The notes beneath the pieces were generated by a model. That model did not search any database and was not told where the DNA came from. It was given only the letters and a program-made list of their open reading frames with translations. From an uncultured Caryophanales bacterium (GTDB lineage Bacteria; Bacillota_I; Bacilli_A; RFN20; CAG-288): DNA of 64,000 nucleotides. The DNA lies in contig CALBLI010000060.1 of NCBI GenBank assembly GCA_937896065.1, positions 1 through 64,000 on the forward strand. Reading direction: 5' to 3'. Position numbers and translations under genes: made by a program. Below are positions 26,969-36,462 of this stretch, one piece after another. Each line of letters begins with the position of its first letter. Position 1 is the stretch's first letter.

Positions 26969-29188
26969 ATGTTTTATATATATAAAGTGCTTATTGGTCG
27001 CAAGGTATTAGCTCTTGATAGACCCCTTTCATATTATTATGAAGATGACTCAATTAAAAAAGGCATGCGTGTTTTAGTTGATTTAAAAAATTCAAAAGAC
27101 GTCATATCACTAGTTGTTGATGAGCCTATTTTAATTGAATCATCAATTGAAGAATATGAAAAAGAAAATAGTATCAAATTATCTAAAATAAAAAAAAGAG
27201 TAGATGATGTCTCCCTTCTTAGTGATAAACAGTTTGAACTTGCTTATCAGATTAAAGAATATTATAAATGTTCTCTTTTATCGATAGTTGATTGTTTCCT
27301 TCCACCAGCTTTAAAAGCAAATAAATCTTCAGTAAATAAAGCTACTAAAGCTACAACTATAACTTATATTGAGATAAATAAAGATATTAATTGTGATTTA
27401 TCAATGCTTAATAAAAATGAACAAGCTTTATTTAATAAAATAAAAACTAATAATGAGTTAACTTTATCCAAGGTAACTGCAAAAAAAGCACTTGACAGCT
27501 TGCTTAATAAAAAAATATTAGTCAAAGTTGAAAAGACATTAGCAGAAGTTCATTCTCTTGAAAGCAGCAAATTGATTGATTTTGACTTAACTTCAGCTCA
27601 GCAAAATTCATTTGACTATATTTTAAATACTGATAAGAAAGTTACCCTTCTTCATGGCGTGACAGGAAGTGGTAAAACAGCTATTTACATAAAGCTTATT
27701 GATTATTATTTAAAGCTTGATAAAAGTGTCATTGTTCTTATTCCTGAAATATCGCTCACTAGTCAAAATGCAGGTATTCTTCTTAAACACTATAAAGATG
27801 AACTTGTCATTTTAAATTCTTCTGTTTCTAGCGGTTTAAAATATGAGAATTATCTTGACATATTAAATGGCAAGAAAAGAGTTATTCTAGGAACAAGAAG
27901 TGCTATTTTTGCACCTGTTAAAAATTTAGGTCTTATCATCATTGACGAAGAGCATTCATCAACATATAAACAAGATAAAATTCCTTTCTATGATGCGAGA
28001 ACTGTTTCAATAATGCTAGCAAATAATACTGGTTGTAAAGTAGTATTTGCTTCAGCAACGCCTTCTCTTGTAACAATGGCAAAGGCAAGTAAAGGAATAT
28101 ATGGCTATACAAAGCTTACTGCACCCTTTTCAAAAATTGTAAATAGAGATATCAAAATAGTTGATATGAATGATTTAAAAAACTTTGATCCATATACATC
28201 AAATATTATTTCAAAGACGTTAAAAGAAGAAATAAGCAAAACTATAGTAAAAAAAGAGCAAGTTCTAGTATTAATCAATAGACGCGGATATTCGCCGCTT
28301 GTAATGTGTACAAGTTGCAATAAAGTAGCTAAATGTCCAAATTGTGATGTACCTTTAGTTTATCATAAAAAAACTGGACTTTTGAAATGCCATCACTGCA
28401 ATTATCAAATTTCAAAAGCTGAGTACAAATGTCAGTGTGGAAATACTGACTTACTTGAGGTTGGTTATGGAACTGAAAGAATATCACAAGAACTGAAAGC
28501 ACTATTTCCAAACTACAAAATAACTCAACTTGATTCAGATATCTCAAGTAAAAAAGTAAGAGATGAAACTTTAGAATTATTTTCAACAGGTGATATTGAT
28601 ATTTTAGTTGGAACATCACTCCTTTCAAAAGGGCATGATTTTGAAAACGTCACTTTAGCAAGTATTGTTGATATTGATTCATCTTTGACTTTGCCTTCTT
28701 ATAAAGCCGGCGAAGATACTTTTGATTTATTATCTCAATTTGTAGGAAGAACAGGACGTGGTAAAAAGAAAGCAACTGTTTTAATTCAAACAATGGTCAA
28801 AGAAAATTTGATTATCAATCTTGCTTTAAAGCAAGATTATGATTCATTTTATAAATATGAAATGAATGAAAGAAAAAAATATAAATATCCACCATACACA
28901 TATTTGACAATGATTTATATCTCAAGTTATGATTTAAAACAGCTGTTAAATAAAACAAATCAGTTAAGATTATTCTTAGCTAATGCTTGTTTAAATAAAA
29001 GAATTGATGTGTTAGGACCAATAACTCCATATATTCCACACATAAATAATAAATTTTCACGACAATTTTTGTTAAAATATAAATGCTACGATGATATATC
29101 ATCTATTCTTGATGATTTAAATAATATTAAGATGAATGAAAAAGAAGTTGATATATCAATCAATGTTGATCCAGTATATGAATTATAA
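26969..29188 (+). CDS. priA: Primosomal protein N' (replication restart helicase PriA)
   Basis: The 739-residue protein has the helicase motifs GVTGSGKTAIY (Walker A, near residue 230), LGTRSAIFAP, IIIDEEHSSTYKQ (DEEH box) and SATPSL. It also has the zinc-binding cysteines CTSCNKVAKCPNC and CHHCNYQ with CQCGN, and motif V/VI VGTSLLSKGHDF and FVGRTGRG. PriA rebuilds replication forks at stalled or recombined DNA. The N-terminal DNA-binding domain (about 1-100) is diverged. It is cotranscribed with the upstream zinc-ribbon gene and probably with the next two genes. Confidence 0.95.
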   Translation: MFYIYKVLIGRKVLALDRPLSYYYEDDSIKKGMRVLVDLKNSKDVISLVVDEPILIESSIEEYEKENSIKLSKIKKRVDDVSLLSDKQFELAYQIKEYYKCSLLSIVDCFLPPALKANKSSVNKATKATTITYIEINKDINCDLSMLNKNEQALFNKIKTNNELTLSKVTAKKALDSLLNKKILVKVEKTLAEVHSLESSKLIDFDLTSAQQNSFDYILNTDKKVTLLHGVTGSGKTAIYIKLIDYYLKLDKSVIVLIPEISLTSQNAGILLKHYKDELVILNSSVSSGLKYENYLDILNGKKRVILGTRSAIFAPVKNLGLIIIDEEHSSTYKQDKIPFYDARTVSIMLANNTGCKVVFASATPSLVTMAKASKGIYGYTKLTAPFSKIVNRDIKIVDMNDLKNFDPYTSNIISKTLKEEISKTIVKKEQVLVLINRRGYSPLVMCTSCNKVAKCPNCDVPLVYHKKTGLLKCHHCNYQISKAEYKCQCGNTDLLEVGYGTERISQELKALFPNYKITQLDSDISSKKVRDETLELFSTGDIDILVGTSLLSKGHDFENVTLASIVDIDSSLTLPSYKAGEDTFDLLSQFVGRTGRGKKKATVLIQTMVKENLIINLALKQDYDSFYKYEMNERKKYKYPPYTYLTMIYISSYDLKQLLNKTNQLRLFLANACLNKRIDVLGPITPYIPHINNKFSRQFLLKYKCYDDISSILDDLNNIKMNEKEVDISINVDPVYEL

Positions 29189-29197
29189 GGAGGCTAT

Positions 29198-29758
29198 ATG
29201 ATCGTAATAGATATGATGGGTATTGATACAATTATGGCAATATCTGAAGAAAAGAAAGTTCACAAAGATTTATGTGCTATTTATTCAATTGAAGAAGACG
29301 AGCTCATCTTCAGAGCAATTGAAGGTTATGTTATTCACAATGGAGTTGAGCAAACTTCTTTTCTTCTTTCTTTAGAAATACAAGCACCAACTGAATTTAT
29401 TGATAAAGAAGATGAGGTGAAAGCATATTTATATAATGCTTTTAAAGATGTATCTATTCATAAAAGAATATTATTCAAATATTTTGATGCAGAAAGAGAA
29501 ACTGTTTTCAAAGATGAAACTTATCCTTTATATATGTCTGATAAAAATGTGGTTCATATTGAAAATGATCATAATCACGATGAAGAAGATGAAGAAGAAT
29601 ATTATCAGCAAACCTATGAAGAACCATATATGGGTGATATCTTATCAGAATTTGATAATTATATAAAAGAGCATCCTGATGCGAGTAATAAAGAAGTCTA
29701 TGATGCATTATCAGGAATCAGAAAAGAAGTAAATAATAAAAACAAAAGGAGAAAATAA
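29198..29758 (+). CDS. Uncharacterised protein with acidic/His-rich linker
   Basis: This is a 186-residue soluble protein after an AAGGAGG site, nine bases from priA. I do not recognise the family. Residues 1-110 look like a compact alpha/beta domain (GVEQTSFLLSLEIQAP and YNAFKDVSIHKRILFKY). Residues 115-150 form an acidic low-complexity linker (HIENDHNHDEEDEEEYYQQT) that could bind metal. The C-terminal 35 residues look like a separate short helical domain ending in a basic tail. It is followed one base later by the PRTase-like gene. Confidence 0.55.
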   Translation: MIVIDMMGIDTIMAISEEKKVHKDLCAIYSIEEDELIFRAIEGYVIHNGVEQTSFLLSLEIQAPTEFIDKEDEVKAYLYNAFKDVSIHKRILFKYFDAERETVFKDETYPLYMSDKNVVHIENDHNHDEEDEEEYYQQTYEEPYMGDILSEFDNYIKEHPDASNKEVYDALSGIRKEVNNKNKRRK

Positions 29759-29759
29759 C

Positions 29760-30431
29760 ATGGATGATAATATTTATGAAACACTCATTGAAAGTAAAGT
29801 AAATGGTACTTTTAAAGATGTAACTAAACTTTTAAATAACAAAGAGGCTTTAGATTATACAGCTGATAATATTATCAAACAACTAGGAGAGCATGCAGAT
29901 GAAATAGATAAAATCGTCTGCCCTTTTGATGATGATATTTTTGCTAGTTTCTTAGCAGAAAAAATGAAAATTGATGTGATCAAAATGAATCCATATGAAG
30001 GAACATGCGATAAAGATATTTCAAAAGGTGAAAAAGTAATAATTGTAGGAACCGCTTTATGTGGTGGATCGCTTTATTATTCAATGTATTCACTTCTTGA
30101 ATACCATCATGTTGAAACATTAGGTTTTGTCTATATTGTTGAAAAAGTATGGCATCGTGGAAGATATAAACTTGCTGATTCAATAACTTCTCCTTTACCA
30201 CTTGGTGTTATCTCCGCCATCAAATATGGAGCAACAACTGGAATTTATGTCAAATTTGATTGCTCTAAAAACAATTTAGGAATCAGAATCTTTAAAGTCT
30301 TATCACTTCATGATAATGAAGTTGGTGTCAATTGGCTTGATGGCCCACGCCCATGTGAAAAGAAATTCCCAATTGAAAGGATCATTGAAATATCATTCAA
30401 TAGAAAAGACTGGTTTAAATATCATAATTAA
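29760..30431 (+). CDS. Phosphoribosyltransferase-like protein, PRPP loop degenerate
   Basis: The 223-residue protein follows an AAAAGGAG site. Its core VIIVGTALCGGSLYYSMYSL occupies the place of the PRPP loop VVLVDDVxTTGGT of type I phosphoribosyltransferases, with the same strand-loop-helix pattern and Gly-Gly, but the two acidic residues are replaced (GT). DISKGEKVI before it is also PRTase-like. It could be a regulatory or RNA-binding relative rather than an enzyme. Substrate unknown. It is the fourth gene of the priA run and converges on the next minus-strand gene. Confidence 0.45.
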   Translation: MDDNIYETLIESKVNGTFKDVTKLLNNKEALDYTADNIIKQLGEHADEIDKIVCPFDDDIFASFLAEKMKIDVIKMNPYEGTCDKDISKGEKVIIVGTALCGGSLYYSMYSLLEYHHVETLGFVYIVEKVWHRGRYKLADSITSPLPLGVISAIKYGATTGIYVKFDCSKNNLGIRIFKVLSLHDNEVGVNWLDGPRPCEKKFPIERIIEISFNRKDWFKYHN

Positions 30432-30793
30432 CAATCAACAGAGTCAATCTTACTGATATTATCAATCAAATAAGAATCAAATGAAAAAGAGAATTCGTAT
30501 TCTTTTTCATCACCTATAAAGTTCATCCCTAAATATTTGAGATGAACTTTTTTATTTTGGTAATCAATATCACCTTCTAGATATTTATAATTATCCGCTT
30601 CACAGCCAGTAATTTTTAAATCAGTGACATTTATAAATTTAATTGACATAAATGATAGTGATAAATATTCCATATCATCATCTTTATTATCATAGTCATC
30701 TTCATATAAAAGATTCAAATAAAGATCATTATCATCTTTTTTCAAACTATGAAAATAACATTTTTTTATATTGATTTGCTTATTATTTTCCAT
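30428..30793 (-). CDS. Small uncharacterised protein
   Basis: The 121-residue beta-rich protein has no membrane segment. It has an acidic stretch (YEDDYDNKDDDMEYL) near residue 30 and motifs such as LKITGCEADNYKYLEGDIDY. It overlaps the upstream membrane-protein gene by 11 bases, so the two are translationally coupled. No family recognised. Confidence 0.5.
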   Translation of the reverse strand: MENNKQINIKKCYFHSLKKDDNDLYLNLLYEDDYDNKDDDMEYLSLSFMSIKFINVTDLKITGCEADNYKYLEGDIDYQNKKVHLKYLGMNFIGDEKEYEFSFSFDSYLIDNISKIDSVDC

Positions 30794-31160
30794 CTTGTTT
30801 TTCTTTAATTTTATTTTTTAAATCATCTTCTTTATTAATTTCAACTATAGGTTCTTTTTTAACTTCATCACTTTTTATTTGAACTTTCTTAAAGAAAAGA
30901 TAATAAATAAATAAAGCCGTCAATAAAATAGTGACTATCCAAAATAAAACAAGTACTGATATATCAGCATTTGTAGGGCCAACGGTCTCCAATTCATTTT
31001 TAGAATTATTGCTATCACCAAATAATGTTAATCCTGATGCAATTTTAACTGACATTGAGATAGTAAAATGAAGTCCAACTACCACCATAATAAACATGCT
31101 TACTATGATAATCCAAGTAGAGAGATTAAAATTTTTAAAACGTTTAAAATAATTTTTCAT
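30783..31160 (-). CDS. Small two-helix membrane protein
   Basis: The 125-residue protein has hydrophobic segments at about residues 15-40 (TWIIIVSMFIMVVVGL) and 66-92 (VLVLFWIVTILLTALFIYYL), with a short extracellular loop containing GDSNNSKNELETVG. The C-terminus is a highly charged cytoplasmic tail (EVNKEDDLKNKIKEKQDGK type). Family unknown. It is coupled by overlap to the next gene and lies downstream of yebC beyond a terminator. Confidence 0.55.
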   Translation of the reverse strand: MKNYFKRFKNFNLSTWIIIVSMFIMVVVGLHFTISMSVKIASGLTLFGDSNNSKNELETVGPTNADISVLVLFWIVTILLTALFIYYLFFKKVQIKSDEVKKEPIVEINKEDDLKNKIKEKQDGK

Positions 31161-31180
31161 ATATATATATTATTTTTAAA

Positions 31181-31204
31181 ATTGCTTCATTTTAATGAAG
31201 CAAT
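31181..31204 (-). terminator. Intrinsic terminator of yebC
   Basis: ATTGCTTCATT (31181-31191) pairs with AATGAAGCAAT (31194-31204) around a two-base loop. Read on the minus strand it is followed by TTTTAAAAATAAT. It lies directly after the yebC stop. Confidence 0.75.
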
Positions 31205-31209
31205 CATAT

Positions 31210-31932
31210 TTAGAAATCAGCATTATGATACACTGCTTGAACGTCTTCTATTTCATCTAGTGCATCCATGAGTTTTTGAAATTTAGCTTTATCATCATCA
31301 GAAAGAGATACTGCTTCACCACTAGGAACAAAAGTCACTTCAGCTTGAGTAAATTCACTGACATTAAAGGCATTAGTTATCTCGTCTCTGCAAGCATCAA
31401 AACTTTCAGGAGTTACTTGAACTTCAATATTGTTATCAACTTTATCAACATTTTGAACATCAATATTATTTAAAATTAAATCTTCTTCAACTTCAGATAC
31501 ACTATGTTCTGAATCAAAGGAAACAACACCTAATTTAACAAAATTAAAGGAGACACAACCACTGTTTCCAAGTTTACCACCATGGTGATTAAAAGCAGCT
31601 CTTACAGCAGCAAAAGCTCTCTTTTCATTATCAGTTAATGTATCAACCATCATTGATACTCCACCAGGGCCAAAGCCCTCATATCTACCTGGAATATAAT
31701 TTGATGCATCTTTGCTTTTAGCCTTATCAATAGCTCTTTTGATAACATCGCTTGTAACATGCTCAGCTTTCCATTTTTCAATAGCAGATCTGAGTGCTAA
31801 ATTTTCTTTAGGATCAGGAACACCGCTTTTAGCAGCTAAATATATTTCCTTACTGGCTCTGTTATAAAGTGCTGACTTAGCAGCATTTGTTTGAGCAATT
31901 TTCTTAGCTCTGACTTCGTGTGCTCTACCCAT
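31210..31932 (-). CDS. YebC/PmpR family protein
   Basis: The 240-residue protein begins MGRAHEVRAKKIAQTNAAKS, the invariant YebC start, and has PGRYEGFGPGGVSMMVDTLTDN near residue 85 and FNHHGGKLGNSGCVSFNF near residue 115. Length is full. YebC proteins are described either as transcription regulators or, in Bacillus, as translation factors that relieve stalling; this sequence cannot tell which applies. An AAGGAG site precedes it. It is a single-gene unit ending at the hairpin 31181-31204. Confidence 0.92.
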   Translation of the reverse strand: MGRAHEVRAKKIAQTNAAKSALYNRASKEIYLAAKSGVPDPKENLALRSAIEKWKAEHVTSDVIKRAIDKAKSKDASNYIPGRYEGFGPGGVSMMVDTLTDNEKRAFAAVRAAFNHHGGKLGNSGCVSFNFVKLGVVSFDSEHSVSEVEEDLILNNIDVQNVDKVDNNIEVQVTPESFDACRDEITNAFNVSEFTQAEVTFVPSGEAVSLSDDDKAKFQKLMDALDEIEDVQAVYHNADF

Positions 31933-32010
31933 ATGTAATTCTCCTTATTTTTTAAATAAATAACACATTATTTTAATTTTTTTACTAATTTAATACAAGT
32001 TTATTTTTAA

Positions 32011-34782
32011 TTATTCTGTTCTAAGTGACTTAATTGGATCATTTTTAGCTGCTAAATAGGCAGGGATAAAACTTGAGATAAGTGAAACAACAATCGATAC
32101 CAAAATAATAATTAATGCATGGTAGTAGGTAAAATTTGCAATCTGACCAACTCTATATGATGGATATGTTTTATTTACTAATGAATTTATAGGGAATGAG
32201 AAAACATATGTTGCAATTGAACCTATTATTCCAGAAACTAATCCGATTACCATCGCTTCAAAAACAAAAATAGATGAAACTGATATTTTAGAAGTACCAA
32301 TTGCCCTTAATAGTCCAATTTCTTTTTGCCTTTCTAAAACATTATTGCTTATCATAAGTGAAGTCATAAATATTGATACCACAAATGAAATGATAGCTAC
32401 CATCACTAAAATGATATTTGCAAGAACAACTGCTTCTTTAACACTATCAATCAAATCATTATTATTTTCAGTTTGATAGATAACTTGCTCACCTTCATTT
32501 TTAGCATGATTACTCACATTATTTTCATCTATCTCATTAAATGAATCTAATTTAGAAATCAAAACTGTCCTCTGATTTAAATCACTTGGAAATAAAACAA
32601 CAGTCTCAATAAGTGAGTAAGCATTAATTATTGCTGATAATGAAATAAATTCTTTATAAGCATCTAATACATCATCTAGTGTTTTATTATCATTATTTAT
32701 TTTTAATATTATTTCAAATAATTTGGTTTGAATTTCTTCTTGTGAGAGCGACAAAGCTGTCAAATCATCACTTATTAGATTTGATGAATGTTGTTTAGAT
32801 GAATTTAAAAATGCAGTCAATGATGTGTAAACATATCTAGAATCATATGGAACATAGAAAGTGAAATACTTATTGATGATGTCATTATAACTATTAGCAG
32901 GGAACACATCATTATCATCACTTTGATATTTATTGTACAAATCAGTCAATTCTTTAGTTAAAAGATCAATCTCATTACCATCCTGATTTTTCTTTAAAGC
33001 AAAAGAAGTTTCAAAGCTTTTTGAAAGTGCAGAATTTTCATTTTCATTCACAAGTTTTTCTTGAAGCGAAGGAAGATAGCATAAAGCAGGCGATAGAATA
33101 TTCATAGCCGTTGTACTTTTAGGTCTAAGTATTCCTTTGATTTTAAGTTTGATACCTTTGCTTTCATCATTATATAAACTATTGATATCATTAGCCTCGT
33201 AAACATCAATTTGTCTATTTATTAGTGCATCACTTATATCTTTTTTACCAGCAAAATTATAAAATTCATCATTAGTGAATATTTTATATTCTTTTTTCAA
33301 AACATCATCAAATGAGATTGATTTAATCTTCTTTTCATCATTAGTTTTAACATCATTTTCTTTATCATTTAAATTATAAAATCCCAAGTTTTTCAAAATA
33401 TTAAAAGAAACTGCATTATATTTGTTAACAACTAATACTAATTCATTTTCATTAGTTGGCATACTCCCTGCAATCAAATCATATGAAGATAAATCACCAT
33501 ATAAAACATGGAAGATATTAGTTGGAAGATATGCATTTGATGCATAATAATTATATGAGTTGACACTTGTTGAAACAGTTGAGATTTCACTAGCACCATT
33601 TCCATCAATACATGTTGGAAATTCAGTAGCAAGATTGAATGAATATGATGAACCATAGCTTAAAACATATTCTCTTAATATTCCTTCATTCTGCAGTGAG
33701 TTTAAATAGCTAAAATATTTACTTGTAAATTTATTACTGCGATATGAATAAGTTGATGCCAAAGATACCAATGGATAAATTTCAGTGGCACTTGGATATT
33801 CAATTGAAGCATTGACTTTGCTAAACTCTTCCTTGCTGCTATTTACTGCATATGAGGATAGTACAACTGGTAAAGACGACGCTTGTTCTTTGGATATTCT
33901 ATTTGTGTAATTAGAAAAACCTAAATTCAACGCCAAGAAAAAGCCAATTCCAATTACACCAAGCGAATTAGAGATGCTAGTAACAATTGACTTCCATTTT
34001 TTGCTAATAAGATTCTTAATTGCCATCTTAAAAGTAATCAATAATGAAAGGTGATTATTTTTTTTCTCAATCGTATTTGCTTTACTACTATTTTCTTCAC
34101 ATGAATTTATAGTTTCATCACTTTGTATTTTACCATCAAATAAATGAATGATACGATCAGAATAAATAGAAGCTAAATTTTCATTATGAGTCACCATAAT
34201 TACTAGATGTTCTTTGGAAATTTCTTTTAATACATCCATAATTTCAACTGCACTTTTTGAATCAAGTGCACCTGTTGGTTCATCAGCTAAAACAAATTTG
34301 GGATCACTTATTATTGCTCTTATGATGCAAACTTTTTGAGCTTGCCCCCCTGATAGTTCATTGACTTTTTTATCTTTTAAAAACTCAATGTTGAATCTCT
34401 TTAAATAATTAATAGCTTTTTCTTTGATTTCTTTTACATTCTCACCCCTAACTTTTAGTGGTAAAATTATGTTCTCTATAACTGATAATTGAGAAATCAA
34501 AAAGCAATTTTGAAAAACAAATCCAACTGATTGATTCTTATATAAATCAAGTTCTTTACTAGATAGTTCACTAATTTGTTTATCATCGATTATAATATCA
34601 CCATCACTAGCTTTATCAAGTCCACCTAAAAGATTTAGTAATGTACTTTTACCACATCCTGATGGTCCTAAAATAGAGACGAATTCATTCTTATTAAATT
34701 CAAGTGATACATCATTTAATGCATAAAACTTATCAGTTTTATTTTTTAAATAATATTTACTTACATTATTTACTTTAATCAT
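32011..34782 (-). CDS. ABC transporter: ATP-binding domain fused to FtsX-type permease (MacB-like)
   Basis: The 923-residue protein has Walker A GPSGCGKST near residue 40, signature ELSGGQAQK around residue 143 and Walker B FVLADEPTGALD near residue 163. It then has one transmembrane helix (about 263-290), a large extracellular region (about 300-780) and three C-terminal helices of the FtsX/MacB permease fold, ending SFIPAYLAAKNDPIKSLRTE. Transporters of this fused type usually handle peptides, lipoproteins or signals rather than small solutes. The substrate is unknown. It is next to a PHP gene. Confidence 0.9.
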   Translation of the reverse strand: MIKVNNVSKYYLKNKTDKFYALNDVSLEFNKNEFVSILGPSGCGKSTLLNLLGGLDKASDGDIIIDDKQISELSSKELDLYKNQSVGFVFQNCFLISQLSVIENIILPLKVRGENVKEIKEKAINYLKRFNIEFLKDKKVNELSGGQAQKVCIIRAIISDPKFVLADEPTGALDSKSAVEIMDVLKEISKEHLVIMVTHNENLASIYSDRIIHLFDGKIQSDETINSCEENSSKANTIEKKNNHLSLLITFKMAIKNLISKKWKSIVTSISNSLGVIGIGFFLALNLGFSNYTNRISKEQASSLPVVLSSYAVNSSKEEFSKVNASIEYPSATEIYPLVSLASTYSYRSNKFTSKYFSYLNSLQNEGILREYVLSYGSSYSFNLATEFPTCIDGNGASEISTVSTSVNSYNYYASNAYLPTNIFHVLYGDLSSYDLIAGSMPTNENELVLVVNKYNAVSFNILKNLGFYNLNDKENDVKTNDEKKIKSISFDDVLKKEYKIFTNDEFYNFAGKKDISDALINRQIDVYEANDINSLYNDESKGIKLKIKGILRPKSTTAMNILSPALCYLPSLQEKLVNENENSALSKSFETSFALKKNQDGNEIDLLTKELTDLYNKYQSDDNDVFPANSYNDIINKYFTFYVPYDSRYVYTSLTAFLNSSKQHSSNLISDDLTALSLSQEEIQTKLFEIILKINNDNKTLDDVLDAYKEFISLSAIINAYSLIETVVLFPSDLNQRTVLISKLDSFNEIDENNVSNHAKNEGEQVIYQTENNNDLIDSVKEAVVLANIILVMVAIISFVVSIFMTSLMISNNVLERQKEIGLLRAIGTSKISVSSIFVFEAMVIGLVSGIIGSIATYVFSFPINSLVNKTYPSYRVGQIANFTYYHALIIILVSIVVSLISSFIPAYLAAKNDPIKSLRTE

Positions 34783-34786
34783 ATCG

Positions 34787-35587
34787 TTAATTTAAATTAT
34801 TTAGAACATCGACCAGTTTTAAATCATGCTTTTTACTGAAACTGACTGCCTCATATACACATGCATCATCATATATTTGTCTTGGTGCATGTGCATCTTG
34901 ACCAATGATACATTTTGCATTCATCTTACTAGCCATTTCAAAAAAGAAATCAGTAGGATAAATCCATCTATTTACGTCACCTATCTGTTTAATGCCATTT
35001 CTTATACCAGCCACATTGACTTCAAGAGGAATATCATTTTCAATTGCACAATCAATCAAATCACGAGCGACTTTTTTGCAATCATGATCAAAATTAGAGA
35101 TGGATTGAAGATAATAATCAGGATGAGCAAAAACAGAATACATCCCACTTTTCATAGCTATAATAGCTAAATCTCGATATTGATATAGTTGACTTGCATT
35201 TGAAATTCTTGAAAATTTAGTAACAATTTCATTTTTATCATTTATAGCCATATGATTTCCTAAAATCATATAGTCTAAAACACCATTTGAGATAAGTTCT
35301 TTAAAAAAAGGAAAGAAATTAGGAAAACTCTCAGCTTCAAATCCAACATAGATATTTATTTTATTCTCATATTTCTTTTTTAAAGAGTTAATTGATTCAA
35401 GATAATTTTCAAAATCATTTTGATAAGAGCCTCTAACTTTTGGTTCATCAAAATTAGGAATCATCGCATGATCTGAAAAGCCTAATGTTTTAAAGCCTTT
35501 TCCAATAGCTTCTAAAACATATTCTTCATCTTCACCAGTAGCGTGTCCACATCTTTTTGTATGTGTGTGATAATTAGCTTTAAGCAT
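34787..35587 (-). CDS. PHP domain phosphoesterase (histidinol-phosphatase-like)
   Basis: The 266-residue protein has the PHP motifs YHTHTKRCGHA (residue 6 on), FSDHA near residue 37, GFEAE near residue 83, FAHPDYY around residue 158 and a closing GQDAHAP near residue 228. This arrangement is that of HisK-type histidinol phosphatases and other metal-dependent PHP phosphoesterases. No his biosynthesis genes are near, so a general phosphatase role is as likely. It sits four bases upstream of the ABC transporter. Confidence 0.8.
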   Translation of the reverse strand: MLKANYHTHTKRCGHATGEDEEYVLEAIGKGFKTLGFSDHAMIPNFDEPKVRGSYQNDFENYLESINSLKKKYENKINIYVGFEAESFPNFFPFFKELISNGVLDYMILGNHMAINDKNEIVTKFSRISNASQLYQYRDLAIIAMKSGMYSVFAHPDYYLQSISNFDHDCKKVARDLIDCAIENDIPLEVNVAGIRNGIKQIGDVNRWIYPTDFFFEMASKMNAKCIIGQDAHAPRQIYDDACVYEAVSFSKKHDLKLVDVLNNLN

Positions 35588-35703
35588 GCTAATAGTTTAA
35601 AGAAATTATCACTTCTTTTCAATAAAATTTATTTATATTTAACTTATTTTAAATGACTATAGTTATTTATATTGATATAAAAATTTGTTATAATTTTAAA
35701 GCT

Positions 35704-36462
35704 ATGAATAAAGATTCACTTATATCATCAATTGAAAATTTAAATGATGATTCTACACTTAAATTTGTTTATAACGGACTTGAAGTATCATCTAGATTTG
35801 ATAATCAAGAGAAACCTTTTGAAGAAACAAATTATTTATCCCTTCTTTCTTATAATCTTTATTCAATAACTATCAACTCAATCATTTTAAAGGGATTAGG
35901 CAAGATAAGAAGTAAAAATCTTCTAAAATCTTTTTATAATTTTTTTTCAAAAATTGAAAAGAACGTCTCAAAAGATATTTATAATGATACTAAAAAGCAA
36001 ATCGAGAAAGCCAAAAACATCTTAGAAGCTTTTCTTTTTGACTATGAAAAGATATCGCTCAGTCAGCTTCTTGCAAATTATTTACCACTTGTTGTCATCA
36101 ATTTATCATCATCTCATAAAGAAGATGAAAAAAAAATATTTAAATTGTTTGATAACAATAAAGAAATGATTATCAATCAGGCAACATTATATGTAAGAAG
36201 TGCCTATCATTCCTTACTTACTATTGATTATTTAGATCAGACATTATTATCATTTGATAAAAATGATATCTTAAACGGTATTCTTTTCTATGATGATATT
36301 ATTATTTTCTCAACATACAAAGATGCTTGTACTTTCAATGGCTTTAAGCATGTTTTGCTTGATGATGTAAATTATTTAGCTGATTATAATAGACTCGATA
36401 ACGCTAAAAAAATAGCTCTCTTATATTTAGTGAGAGATACAATTGTTTACTTTGAAGTATGA
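35704..36462 (+). CDS. Uncharacterised protein, possibly leaderless
   Basis: The start is placed at ATG 35704, giving 252 residues; the longer in-frame ORF starting at 35653 adds an unlikely N-terminus. A TATAAT (35689-35694) ends nine bases before this ATG and no Shine-Dalgarno is present, so a leaderless or very short leader transcript is suggested. The protein is soluble, helical and Lys-rich. It contains KDIYNDTKKQIEKAKNILEA and a closing LLYLVRDTIVYFEV. I do not recognise it. It overlaps the HAD gene by four bases (ATGA). Confidence 0.5.
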   Translation: MNKDSLISSIENLNDDSTLKFVYNGLEVSSRFDNQEKPFEETNYLSLLSYNLYSITINSIILKGLGKIRSKNLLKSFYNFFSKIEKNVSKDIYNDTKKQIEKAKNILEAFLFDYEKISLSQLLANYLPLVVINLSSSHKEDEKKIFKLFDNNKEMIINQATLYVRSAYHSLLTIDYLDQTLLSFDKNDILNGILFYDDIIIFSTYKDACTFNGFKHVLLDDVNYLADYNRLDNAKKIALLYLVRDTIVYFEV

